Source of the DNA: Salinivirgaceae bacterium
GTDB taxonomy: Bacteria; Bacteroidota; Bacteroidia; Bacteroidales; Salinivirgaceae
DNA: 64,000 nt
Direction of reading: 5' to 3'
NCBI GenBank assembly: GCA_027858775.1
Contig: JAQICA010000282.1
Location: 1 to 64,000, forward strand
Position 1 is the stretch's first letter; each line of letters starts with the position of its first letter. The notes under the pieces were generated by a model, which saw only the letters and a list, made by a program, of their open reading frames with translations, searched no databases and was not told the origin of the DNA. The position numbers and the translations under genes are program-made. This document shows positions 45,165-53,247 of the stretch, in pieces.

Positions 45165-46049
45165 TTATTGATACCAATGGAATACAACCTTTTCTTGTTG
45201 ATAACTTACAGCAGGCAATGGTATTTTAATCATGTTCAGGGCTCGCAACAGTACGCGAAGCCCTTTTCTTTTTGTATTAATTTGCTGCCAGTCAATATCA
45301 AGCGATAACAAAAACTGTCGGTATCGTTCGGGATAAGCGTTGTCCGTTTTGTGTCCGGCAACCATTCCATGGGCTCCGTAGCCGCCGGAAATGGCCAGCC
45401 ATTTGGGTATGGCTTTAATTCCCGTAAGCCTGTTCAATCCCACGCTTAACCAGTATGTTTGTGCATTGTAGTCTTTCAGCATGCGCTCAGGCAAATTGCC
45501 TCCCAGCTTGTCGGGCGCCATAGTAGCATAGGGAGAAGGCCGGTAGCTGTATTTTAACCGAACAATTTGCTCGTTAAAGGCAAGTGCCTGCGATAAATAT
45601 AATCCAACGCCTGTTGTGTTGGCCATCAGGTCGCCGGCAGAAGCGCCCCAATGTTTCGAAAAACCATCGAAAAGCTCAATGCTGCTTATTATCGTTAAGG
45701 CTATGCCGCTACTGAGTATGACCGCTTTTTTTTCGCTCAGACCTGTTTTCTGCAGTAACCTTCCGTTTTGTAACGATAGTTGATAAGCTGCATAGGTGTG
45801 CCCCGCTTTATCCATTTGTAACCACTCGTTATTGTCGTTAAACCAATGAAACCGGGTTCTGGGATAGTTCTTGTACCACGCTTCATTTAGTACCAACATT
45901 GCACCTGCATAGCTTACTGCTTCAGCGGTAATTAAATGTGTTGGTTGTATTGTAAATTGCAGCGAATCTTCTTTATGCTGGGCGTGCACAGGTGTGCCGA
46001 AAATAAAAATAGTTACAAGCGCGTAGAGCAATATGCGAAACCGATACAT
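45165..46049 (-). CDS. DUF2279-family (YfiM-like) envelope protein
   Basis: 294 residues. Signal peptide cleaved near VHAQ. The motif WFNDNNEWLQMDKAGHTYAA (about 68-87) followed by a region with small hydrophobic helices (GIALTIISSIELFDGFSKHW, ASAGDLMANTTGVGLYLS) matches the DUF2279 predicted periplasmic family. The C-terminal half has beta strands. The function is unknown. The gene ends 2 bases from the stop of the TonB-dependent receptor, in convergent orientation, so the two share their 3' region. Confidence 0.75.
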   Translation of the reverse strand: MYRFRILLYALVTIFIFGTPVHAQHKEDSLQFTIQPTHLITAEAVSYAGAMLVLNEAWYKNYPRTRFHWFNDNNEWLQMDKAGHTYAAYQLSLQNGRLLQKTGLSEKKAVILSSGIALTIISSIELFDGFSKHWGASAGDLMANTTGVGLYLSQALAFNEQIVRLKYSYRPSPYATMAPDKLGGNLPERMLKDYNAQTYWLSVGLNRLTGIKAIPKWLAISGGYGAHGMVAGHKTDNAYPERYRQFLLSLDIDWQQINTKRKGLRVLLRALNMIKIPLPAVSYQQEKVVFHWYQ

Positions 46050-46236
46050 GGTTAATTCAATTTCTCCAAATCTACAAACTTTTAGTTACATGATGAAATT
46101 ACCGAACAGGCATACGGTGTCTGCTGTGTTGCTCTTCTGGTCCCGAGAAGCAATTATTGGTTTATTCATTTTAATTTGTTACCTCTGCAGTCATATTTGT
46201 TGTTTCTGTAGCTAAAAACCTCCTGTTTTTTGGTGT

Positions 46237-46360
46237 GCCCAGTAATAAAACTTCAAGAACAAGGCTTGTTCATTTTGAAGATCAAGGCGTCCCGATTCTC
46301 GGGATTACTGTTTTCAAAATGAACATAACGCAGTTATTGGAGTTTTCTCATATACACTAC
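46237..46360 (+). repeat. Dispersed palindromic repeat, copy D (most complete)
   Basis: GTTCATTTTGAA (46268-46279) and TTCAAAATGAAC (46313-46324) form a perfect 12-base stem. Inside it TCCCGA-TTC-TCGGGA (46290-46304) makes a second hairpin. The outer ends AAAACTTCAAGAAC (46247 region) and the reverse complement of GTTATTGGAGTTTT (46332-46346 region) match at about 11 of 14 positions, so the whole element is one long imperfect palindrome. GAACAAG-G-CTTGTTC is a further nested palindrome on the left. The remainder of 46050-46558 is empty. Confidence 0.85.
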
Positions 46361-46558
46361 AAGTAGTGTTTATAGTTGTTTTCGCTACAACGATGGTCGC
46401 TTACGGGCACTATGTAGTAGGAAACAGAAGATTTTGGAATAAATGACAGAGAGCGCTAGAAATTACTTTTGTAAAGGGAAAAGTTTTTTTATTCCCGTTT
46501 TTTTATGTTTTTTTTGTTTGTTTCCCTAAACGCATTAACTTTATTAAAAAAATATATT

Positions 46559-46957
46559 ATGGATAGTTTACCCTGGGCTAATATCGACTGGAAAGGCAAA
46601 AAGATTTTACTTGCTGAAGACGAAGAGGTTAATTTGATTTTTTTCGAAGAATTACTTGAAGATACTGGCGTTGAGTTAATTGTTACATCTGATGGACAAT
46701 CGACACTTGATGCTGCGCTGGAACACGACGATATCGATTTAATTCTTATGGACATTAAAATGCCGGTAATGAGCGGGTTAGATGCTACCCGGAAAATTAA
46801 GGTGAAAAAGCCGAGTCTTCCTATTATAGCACAAACAGCATATGCCATGGAAGATGAAAAACAGCATTGTTTAGATGCCGGTTGCGACGATTATATTTCT
46901 AAACCCATCGATCCTACAGCCCTGTTTACACTGCTTAAAAAATATATGAACAAGTAA
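46559..46957 (+). CDS. Single-domain response regulator (CheY-like receiver)
   Basis: 132 residues from ATG 46559; an open extension to 46505 would add an unlikely hydrophobic leader. Receiver hallmarks: LLAEDEEVN (acidic pocket), phosphorylated Asp 65 in LILMDIKMPVMSG, Thr in IIAQTAYAM and Lys in YISKPIDP. There is no output domain, so it acts by protein interaction or as a phosphate sink or relay. It closely resembles the receiver at the end of the hybrid kinase at 59151 (DLILMDIQLPELNG, PIIAQTAFA, GCDDY), which suggests common origin from a hybrid kinase. No kinase is adjacent. Confidence 0.92.
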   Translation: MDSLPWANIDWKGKKILLAEDEEVNLIFFEELLEDTGVELIVTSDGQSTLDAALEHDDIDLILMDIKMPVMSGLDATRKIKVKKPSLPIIAQTAYAMEDEKQHCLDAGCDDYISKPIDPTALFTLLKKYMNK

Positions 46958-47271
46958 ATCGTGCGTATTGCAAAAAGCCTGCAATCTCTTGCCGGATTAT
47001 TTGTTTTTGAGTACATCTCGCAATGTAGAATTTGTGGGTTTTTTTGTATGTGCTACCATTGTCCATATGCAATTCGCACAAAAAAATATAACAGATTCGT
47101 AATTTGCTTCTCGTATTAGCCGCGTTTTTTCCATTGTACCTTCTTGTTAGCGTGCGTGATAGAACTGCAATTTGTTCAACTTTCTGATAGGTTACCATCA
47201 GTGAAAAGAGCTATTCTAAAACTATTTGAATATTTTTTGATAAAGGGTACTTGAAAAAAAATGAGGATTAT

Positions 47272-48684
47272 ATGGCTATCAAAAATATTTTCTTCTCGCT
47301 TTTATTATTATTTATTCATTTACAACTACTTAGTCAGGTTGATACGATGACTAAACATACAACGATCAACGACTCGTTGGAATTGGAAGAGGTGCTGCAA
47401 GCGGCCATGAATGAAAATGAGCCAGATTCAGTGCTAAACTGTAAACATCAAACCGACTCGTTGGTGAAATTGCTGGAGAAAAAATCGGAACAATTAAAGT
47501 ACATTGAAGATTCTCTAACGGGATGCATTAAACGCAACCGGACTTTACACGATTCTGCTGTTCTGCGTAATACAGAAAATATTCTTATAAAAGATTCTAT
47601 CCGAAAAGCAACTGCCAAACTCGACTCCATGGCTATGGAACAGTATCGCGTAAAGCGCTCTAGAGCTGTTCTTGCAGATAGTTTAGTACAACTACACTTT
47701 ATTCTGGATAGCCTCGATTCTGCCGCCCGGCACTATTACGAAAAAACAAAGTCGCTACAGCCGCTTAATGAAGAGTTGAGTAGCCAAATTGAATTATTGC
47801 AATCAAAAATTGATGATCAGGGGGCTATGCTGAACGAGCAAATTGAAAAAATTCGGGAAAAAGAACAACTCTTTGCCGAAAAAGAACAGATCTACCAAAA
47901 AGCAATACAGGAATCAAAAATCGACTTGGTAAAGCTCCAAGGACAGCTCCAAAGTAAAAATAGTGAGTTGCACGGAAAGGGGCGCGAAATAGAATTACTT
48001 GCTCAAAGCATTGAGGAACGAAAGCAATCCATTGAAAAGCAAAATCAGGAAATAGATGCTATACGCCAACGAAGAGAGAAGGTGACGCACCGACTCGATA
48101 CGTTACGCAATTATCTTCAGGAAACCGAAAAAGAACTGATTGTTACAAAAGAAAAACTTAAATACGCTGAGCAGGATGTTAGTCGGTTAAAAAAACAAAT
48201 TCACGATTTAACCAACAAAAAGAAGACCATACGCCTGGTTCAGGGAATGGCCATTCGGAATTTTCGAACGCCACTGTATAGTCTGAACCCCGAAAGCTCC
48301 GACAATCCTGATGAATATGTAATTTCTAATGAAAATGGCGGCGATTACGAATTTGATTTTGTTACAGGAGCAACATTTCGCCTGCTCGATATTGGTTCAG
48401 ATGAAGGAAAATTCACATCCGACGTAGGTTTCTTTATGGGCTTTGGTGGTAAAAACCTGTTCAAAAATTTTTATATCGGCCCCAATATTAAGCTTTTCGA
48501 TGTTATTCATATAAATGCCGGACTTAATATTGCGGAGTTTCGTATGTTGAAGAGTGGATTTAACGAAGGAGACAGAGTGCCTCAGGGCACTTCCATTCCC
48601 ACCGTTAGCGAATGGAAACTTTCGCCATACTTCGGACTAACATTCGATTTTAGCCTTATTACATCAATTGCCGGTAAACTGTAA
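47272..48684 (+). CDS. Secreted coiled-coil protein with C-terminal beta-barrel-like domain
   Basis: 470 residues from ATG 47272 (the frame opens at a TTG at 47251). Signal peptide MAIKNIFFSLLLLFIHLQLL with cleavage near LSQ. Residues about 25-325 form a very long coiled coil (for example QIELLQSKIDDQGAMLNEQI and EIDAIRQRREKVTHRLDTLR). The last 145 residues are beta-rich (FVTGATFRLLDIGSDEG, NFYIGPNIKLFDVIHINAGL, SPYFGLTFDFSL) and resemble a small outer-membrane barrel. The protein could tether the outer membrane to periplasmic partners. I do not recognise a named family. Confidence 0.72.
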   Translation: MAIKNIFFSLLLLFIHLQLLSQVDTMTKHTTINDSLELEEVLQAAMNENEPDSVLNCKHQTDSLVKLLEKKSEQLKYIEDSLTGCIKRNRTLHDSAVLRNTENILIKDSIRKATAKLDSMAMEQYRVKRSRAVLADSLVQLHFILDSLDSAARHYYEKTKSLQPLNEELSSQIELLQSKIDDQGAMLNEQIEKIREKEQLFAEKEQIYQKAIQESKIDLVKLQGQLQSKNSELHGKGREIELLAQSIEERKQSIEKQNQEIDAIRQRREKVTHRLDTLRNYLQETEKELIVTKEKLKYAEQDVSRLKKQIHDLTNKKKTIRLVQGMAIRNFRTPLYSLNPESSDNPDEYVISNENGGDYEFDFVTGATFRLLDIGSDEGKFTSDVGFFMGFGGKNLFKNFYIGPNIKLFDVIHINAGLNIAEFRMLKSGFNEGDRVPQGTSIPTVSEWKLSPYFGLTFDFSLITSIAGKL

Positions 48685-49133
48685 GTTGAAATTCACGTGG
48701 CATAGAACCATAAGACGAATTTGAGGTCTTCATATTTGAACAGCAGCAACGCCCTTTGATTAAAAAATTTTCAGATAATCAATGGTTTATGGTGAGCGAG
48801 CCCCCCGATACGAAAGGATTGAACCTTTGGGCACACCTACTTAGTGCATGCACTACTTACTTCCTCCGCTTAAATCAATCCCTCCCTTTTTTTATTGCGA
48901 TTATTCATCATTTCGATGTTAGCAGAACTTAAATTACGTTGCTGTGTTTCTTTTATAACCTGGTTAAGTTATCATACTCCATGTTGTTGTGGATTAATTT
49001 TCACCTTAACGGACTGATGCCGATGATGATTGTTTCACTAAATCATTGCCAGTATAAGAAATAAACTATAAATTGTAAGTTGGTAGAAAGACTTTTCTAT
49101 TATTGTTTTTATTTAGGTTGAAATCTTATCCCT
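48685..49133. other. Gene-free stretch of about 450 bases
   Basis: Contains a perfect 14-base palindrome TAGTGCATGCACTA at 48842-48855 and a nearby small hairpin AAAGG-ATTGAA-CCTTT (48818 region). The second looks superficially like a tRNA T-arm on the minus strand, but no acceptor, D or anticodon stems fit. There is no ORF of interest and no clear promoter for the PAS kinase that follows. Confidence 0.5.
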
Positions 49134-51044
49134 ATGGAATCACACGACAAAACAAAACATAATACTCACATTCCCCAGTCAATTGGGTTTATTTTCGACC
49201 GTTTGGGCGAGGTTGATTTGTACAGTAGTTTTCTGGAGGAGAATCCACATCCGATATTGGTAACCGATACCCAGGGCATTATTGTGTATGCTAATGCAAA
49301 GATGATTGAGTTGTGTGGTTATTCGAAAACAGAATTGACCGGGCAAAGTAGTGCAATATTTAATAGCGGACATCAGCCGGAGAGTTTCTACAAGAATATG
49401 TGGGAAAAAATTCTTGCCGGAAACCCATTTGAGGACCGCTTTAAAAACCGACATAAGAATGGATCCACCTACTGGGTATATTCTACAATTCGCGCATTGC
49501 GCAACTGTAATGGCGAAGTTCGTGGGTATGTTAGTATCCAGGAAGATATCACAAATCTTGTCAAAATTGAGTCAAAATCAATTACAGATGAGGTTGTGTT
49601 GTTAAATTTAGTCAGAAATCTACCTAAAACCGGTATTGTAATATACAACATCGCCGAGCAAGAAACCTACATGGCCGAAGGTGAAATTATTCATGAGCTA
49701 TTCTCAGATCGCACTCCTTCGTTGGCCGAAATGGACAGCGTGTTCTCTACCGACAATTATTCTTTTGGCGACACATTGCAACAGGCCGACCAAACAGGCG
49801 ATGAAATTAAACAGCTGGTAAAACTTGGCGGCCGCACTATTGATTTGCGGGTTTCTGTATTAACTTTTGGACCAGGTGCCGCTCGCAATGTTCTGTTAAT
49901 TATTAAAGATGTAACCGATTATCAGAATATAATTGAAAATGTAGAACGCAGCGAGCAACAGTTGGAGGCCATATTCCAAAATGCCGGAATTGGCATTGGC
50001 ATAATAAACACACAAGGAAACTATATTCGGTTGAACCATGGATGGGCAGATATGGTTGGCTTTTCTGTTTCTGAAGTTTTAGAGAAAAACGTAAAACAGC
50101 TTTTGTATAAAGATGATTATGACCATTATCAGCCTGAACTGCAAAAATTAATTAATGGAGAACGAGCCGAATTTCGGGCAGAAATGCGGTTTGTGCGAAA
50201 AAACAACAAAATTCTTTGGGCCGATGTAAGCATGACAACCCTTCGCGATAGTGTTGGCGAAATAGAACTGGTAATTGCCGTAGCAATCGATATTACAGAG
50301 AAAATACATGCATTAAGAGCTCTTCAAAATTCCGAACACGAGCTTTCTGAACTGAATGCAACAAAAGATCGGTTCTTTTCCATTTTGGCTCACGATTTAA
50401 AAAACCCGTTCAATTCAATTATAGGCTTGTCGGAGTTGGCCACATTCGAAGGCACGGCAATTTCTTCCGAAAAAGCTGCCGAATATTTCGAAGCCATTAA
50501 CACAACGGCAAATCATGCCTACAGTATTCTTGAAAATTTACTCGATTGGTCGCGTATACAAACCAATACTATTAAGCCACAGCTAAAACAGACCGATATT
50601 TATTTATTTATTGTAGATACTGTGGAGCTTTTGAGCACCATGGCCAACAAAAAGAATGTCTCCATTAAGTATGCCGGTGCAACCAGAGCCATTGCTTTCT
50701 GCGATTCAAATATGATGCAAACCGTATTTCGGAATTTACTTTCCAATGCCATAAAGTTTAGCAATTCGGGGGGAACCATAACTGTAAAAATTACTGTCGA
50801 TACAGAAATTATCCGTGTGGCTGTGGCCGATAATGGAGTTGGAATGACCAGCGAACAGATCGATCGGCTCTTTGCTCAGTTCATACAGCAATCGACACCC
50901 GGTACGGATAATGAAAAAGGTACAGGCCTTGGTTTTGGGCTAATAAACGATTTTGTAAAAATGAATAATGGAAAAGTCAATGTAGAAAGTGAACTCCACA
51001 AAGGTTCAACATTTACAGTAACCATTCCGCGTGCTCAAACGTGA
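49134..51044 (+). CDS. PAS-domain sensor histidine kinase
   Basis: 636 residues, no membrane segment, cytoplasmic. PAS domains: about 30-150 (NPHPILVTDTQGIIVYANAK, IQEDITN), a degenerate one at 160-265 (VIYNIAEQETYMAEGEI, LLIIKDVTDY) and 275-395 (FQNAGIGIGIINTQGNYIRL, AVAIDITEK). HisKA follows with RFFSILAHDLKNPFNSII and the phosphorylated His at 420, then LLDWSRIQ. ATPase motifs: LLSNAIKFS, DNGVGM, GTGLGFGL, HKGSTFTVTIP. All catalytic boxes are intact. No response regulator is adjacent, so the partner is unknown. The kinase core resembles those at 27934 and 57852, pointing to lineage-specific expansion. Confidence 0.93.
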   Translation: MESHDKTKHNTHIPQSIGFIFDRLGEVDLYSSFLEENPHPILVTDTQGIIVYANAKMIELCGYSKTELTGQSSAIFNSGHQPESFYKNMWEKILAGNPFEDRFKNRHKNGSTYWVYSTIRALRNCNGEVRGYVSIQEDITNLVKIESKSITDEVVLLNLVRNLPKTGIVIYNIAEQETYMAEGEIIHELFSDRTPSLAEMDSVFSTDNYSFGDTLQQADQTGDEIKQLVKLGGRTIDLRVSVLTFGPGAARNVLLIIKDVTDYQNIIENVERSEQQLEAIFQNAGIGIGIINTQGNYIRLNHGWADMVGFSVSEVLEKNVKQLLYKDDYDHYQPELQKLINGERAEFRAEMRFVRKNNKILWADVSMTTLRDSVGEIELVIAVAIDITEKIHALRALQNSEHELSELNATKDRFFSILAHDLKNPFNSIIGLSELATFEGTAISSEKAAEYFEAINTTANHAYSILENLLDWSRIQTNTIKPQLKQTDIYLFIVDTVELLSTMANKKNVSIKYAGATRAIAFCDSNMMQTVFRNLLSNAIKFSNSGGTITVKITVDTEIIRVAVADNGVGMTSEQIDRLFAQFIQQSTPGTDNEKGTGLGFGLINDFVKMNNGKVNVESELHKGSTFTVTIPRAQT

Positions 51045-51096
51045 AGCCTTTCCCCGAAGATTTATGCCAACTGCGATTCAATGTAAGTAATACCTA

Positions 51097-51227
51097 AGTT
51101 GAGCGGTTTGAACGTAATGAAAAAGCGCTTTACTTCGGTTTAACCCCGATTTAGAAATTGTCGGTTTTCACCGACTAGGTGAGGTAAAAACCTTACAATT
51201 TCTTTATCGTGAGCGAAAATCGCTCAA
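51097..51227. other. Multi-stem intergenic element (possible structured RNA or palindromic repeat)
   Basis: AGAAATTGT (51153-51161) pairs perfectly with ACAATTTCT (51195-51203). Between them lie TCGGT-TTTC-ACCGA (51161-51174) and TGAGGT-AAAA-ACCTTA (51180-51195), giving a compact three-way junction. Next comes TGAGCGA-AAA-TCGCTCA (51210-51226), and TTGAGCG near 51097 could pair instead with that hairpin's right arm, enclosing the whole. There is no T-tract after it. It lies 50-180 bases after the PAS kinase and about 320 bases before the metal transporter. The function is unknown. Confidence 0.5.
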
Positions 51228-51380
51228 TTTGGGAAATAAATGAACCGAGCCACAACAAATTTGTCAGCCTATACTTTTATAACTATAATAAAGCTAAAAA
51301 TACCATATGATGTGCATTGGGAAAATCAGGGAGAGCTCCATCTGACCATTGAAAATTAATAATAAACAGATGAAATTGTG

Positions 51381-51388
51381 TAACTTTG
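51381..51388 (+). promoter_or_regulatory. Candidate -7 element for the metal ABC transporter operon
   Basis: TAACTTTG, an exact TAnnTTTG match, 160 bases before the substrate-binding protein gene. No TTTG is present at the usual -33 distance. Confidence 0.38.
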
Positions 51389-51443
51389 TATATAAATTCA
51401 AGGTTGAATGAGTGTGCGAGAAGTGCTTTGAGCTTGACATGGA

Positions 51444-51521
51444 ATATACTATAAGTTCTTTGCTTTTTTTTTCAACTTCTTTGGGGTTGCTTTGTTTTTA
51501 TGAGGGTATATACTCTAAGTT
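51444..51521 (+). repeat. Direct repeat upstream of the metal transporter
   Basis: ATATACTATAAGTT at 51444-51457 and ATATACTCTAAGTT at 51508-51521 differ at one of 14 positions and are 64 bases apart start to start; the second ends 28 bases before the first gene. Possible paired operator for a metal-responsive repressor. Confidence 0.5.
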
Positions 51522-51548
51522 ATTGTTAAACATTATTCGTTTTTTAGT

Positions 51549-52442
51549 ATGAAAAAAAATCTATTTGTTATTCCTGTTGTTTTGGTATTTGTGCTTTCAG
51601 CATGCTTTACCCCCGATAAAAATATGAACGCTTCGGCAAAAAATGCCATTTACGTAAGTATTCCACCCCAAAAATACCTTGTTGAACAAATTGCCGGAGA
51701 AACTTTTGCAGTTCATGCCTTGCTGCCGCCCGGCGCCAGTCCGGCTATTTATGAGCCTACACCCGCACAGCTTCGCCAACTTTCCGGAGCTAAAGCCTAT
51801 ATCCGCATTGGTTATATAGGTTTCGAACTGGCCTGGATGGATCGTATTGCATCAACAAATAAAAAGATGATAATTTTTGATCAATCGAAGAACGTAAACC
51901 TCATTGAAGCAAATCACCAGCATAACGAAGAAGGGCATCACACCCATGATGGAAATGTAGATCCCCATATTTGGATGTCGCCATCGGAAATGAACGTGCA
52001 AGCAAGCAATATTTACAATTCACTTTGCCAATTAATGCCTGATAGCACACAGTATTTTAAAAATAATTACCAAGAGCTATTGGCTACAATTGCCGATACC
52101 GATAAAAAGATCATGTCTAACTTCAATGATATAAAGAACCGTTCATTTATGATTTATCATCCCGCCATGAGCTATTTTGCACGCGATTATCAGTTAAAAC
52201 AAATTCCGTTGGAGTACGAAGGCAAAGAGCCTAGTGGTAAGTATATGGCCAAATTAATTGAAACAAGTAAAGAAGAGGGTATTAAAACCATTTTCATACA
52301 AAAAGAGTTTCCTGTTGAGCGGGCAGGTACTTTAGCAAATGAACTCAATGCCAATGTTGAAGTGATCGATCCGCTGGCTTATAATTGGCCTGAGAACATG
52401 GTGGGAATTTCGAAACAGTTGCGACGTGCCATGAATAAATAA
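51549..52442 (+). CDS. Zinc/manganese ABC transporter substrate-binding lipoprotein
   Basis: 297 residues. Lipoprotein signal MKKNLFVIPVVLVFVLSAC. Cluster 9 (ZnuA/TroA) fold: ISIPPQKYLVEQIAGE-type first strand, a His-rich loop HQHNEEGHHTHDG at about 118-132, DPHIWMSP (ligand His), FMIYHPAMSYFARDY (ligand His) and VIDPLAYN (acidic ligand). The first usual ligand, His in the SPHxYEP motif, is Ala here (ASPAIYEPTP). It captures divalent metal in the periplasm for the permease encoded two genes downstream. The His-rich loop favours zinc; manganese is possible. The ATPase gene begins 20 bases after its stop. Confidence 0.9.
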   Translation: MKKNLFVIPVVLVFVLSACFTPDKNMNASAKNAIYVSIPPQKYLVEQIAGETFAVHALLPPGASPAIYEPTPAQLRQLSGAKAYIRIGYIGFELAWMDRIASTNKKMIIFDQSKNVNLIEANHQHNEEGHHTHDGNVDPHIWMSPSEMNVQASNIYNSLCQLMPDSTQYFKNNYQELLATIADTDKKIMSNFNDIKNRSFMIYHPAMSYFARDYQLKQIPLEYEGKEPSGKYMAKLIETSKEEGIKTIFIQKEFPVERAGTLANELNANVEVIDPLAYNWPENMVGISKQLRRAMNK

Positions 52443-52462
52443 CTGTTAAAAAGAGGACGAAG

Positions 52463-53233
52463 ATGAGCGAAAAGTTAGTTGAGTTAAGAAATATTCGGGT
52501 TGCGTATGAAGGTACAGAGGTACTCCGAAATGTAAATTTGAGTATCTATGAAAATGATTTTATAGGAGTTATTGGGCCCAACGGGGGAGGGAAAACCACG
52601 ATGGTAAAAACCTTGCTCGGACTTATAAAACCAGTCTCCGGAAATGTAATTTTTCATCGTGAAAATATAGAAATCGGTTATTTACCGCAGTATACCAACG
52701 TCGATCATCGGTTCCCGCTAAAAGTTTGCGATGTAGTGCTCAGCGGATTGATGCAAAAGAAAAAACTTTTTGGCCGTTACACCAAGGCTGATAGGAGCAC
52801 GGCCTGCGAAGCCTTAAGCTGGGTGGGAATAGAACATATGGCCAATCATCATATTGGAAGCCTATCGGGTGGCGAAACTCAGAAAGCCCTACTGGCAAGA
52901 GCTATTGTGGCTAAACCGAAACTTTTAGTCCTAGATGAACCCAATACATATGTTGATTATGCATCTGAAGGAGAAATATACGAATTACTAAAAAAGTTGA
53001 ATAATCAAATGGCAATCATGATGGTATCGCACGATTTGGGTATGATATCCTCATACATCAAAACAATTGCCTGTGTAAATAGAGATTTGCATTACCATAA
53101 AAGCAATGTAATATCGCCAACACAGCTTCAGACCTATAATTGCCCAATACAATTGGTAACACACGGGAATGTTCCGCATACAGTGTTGGCCGATCACGAA
53201 CATAGACACATCTCTATCAATGAGAGCAAATAA
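52463..53233 (+). CDS. Zinc/manganese ABC transporter ATP-binding protein
   Basis: 256 residues. Walker A GPNGGGKTTMVKTL (about 35-48), Q-loop YLPQYTNVDHRFPLKV, signature LSGGETQKALLARAI, Walker B KLLVLDEPNTYVD and switch His in MMVSHDLGM. The D-x-x-FP segment after the Q-loop is typical of ZnuC-type subunits. It powers metal import on the cytoplasmic face with the permease whose gene starts 14 bases after this stop. The C-terminal tail has several His residues (DHEHRHISIN), perhaps a metal sensor or buffer. Confidence 0.94.
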   Translation: MSEKLVELRNIRVAYEGTEVLRNVNLSIYENDFIGVIGPNGGGKTTMVKTLLGLIKPVSGNVIFHRENIEIGYLPQYTNVDHRFPLKVCDVVLSGLMQKKKLFGRYTKADRSTACEALSWVGIEHMANHHIGSLSGGETQKALLARAIVAKPKLLVLDEPNTYVDYASEGEIYELLKKLNNQMAIMMVSHDLGMISSYIKTIACVNRDLHYHKSNVISPTQLQTYNCPIQLVTHGNVPHTVLADHEHRHISINESK

Positions 53234-53247
53234 TAAATTGATCCTAC

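Noticed and set aside
46033-46215. 60-codon plus-strand ORF upstream of repeat copy D
   Set aside because: Begins inside the DUF2279 gene on the opposite strand and has no family features.
48780-48860. tRNA-like T-arm on the minus strand (GGTTCAATCC)
   Set aside because: The loop has six instead of seven bases and no acceptor, D or anticodon arm can be drawn around it.
51441-51462. Sigma-70-like TTGACA followed by TATAAG near 51435-51456
   Set aside because: The spacing is about 10 bases instead of 17, and Bacteroidota use a different promoter consensus.
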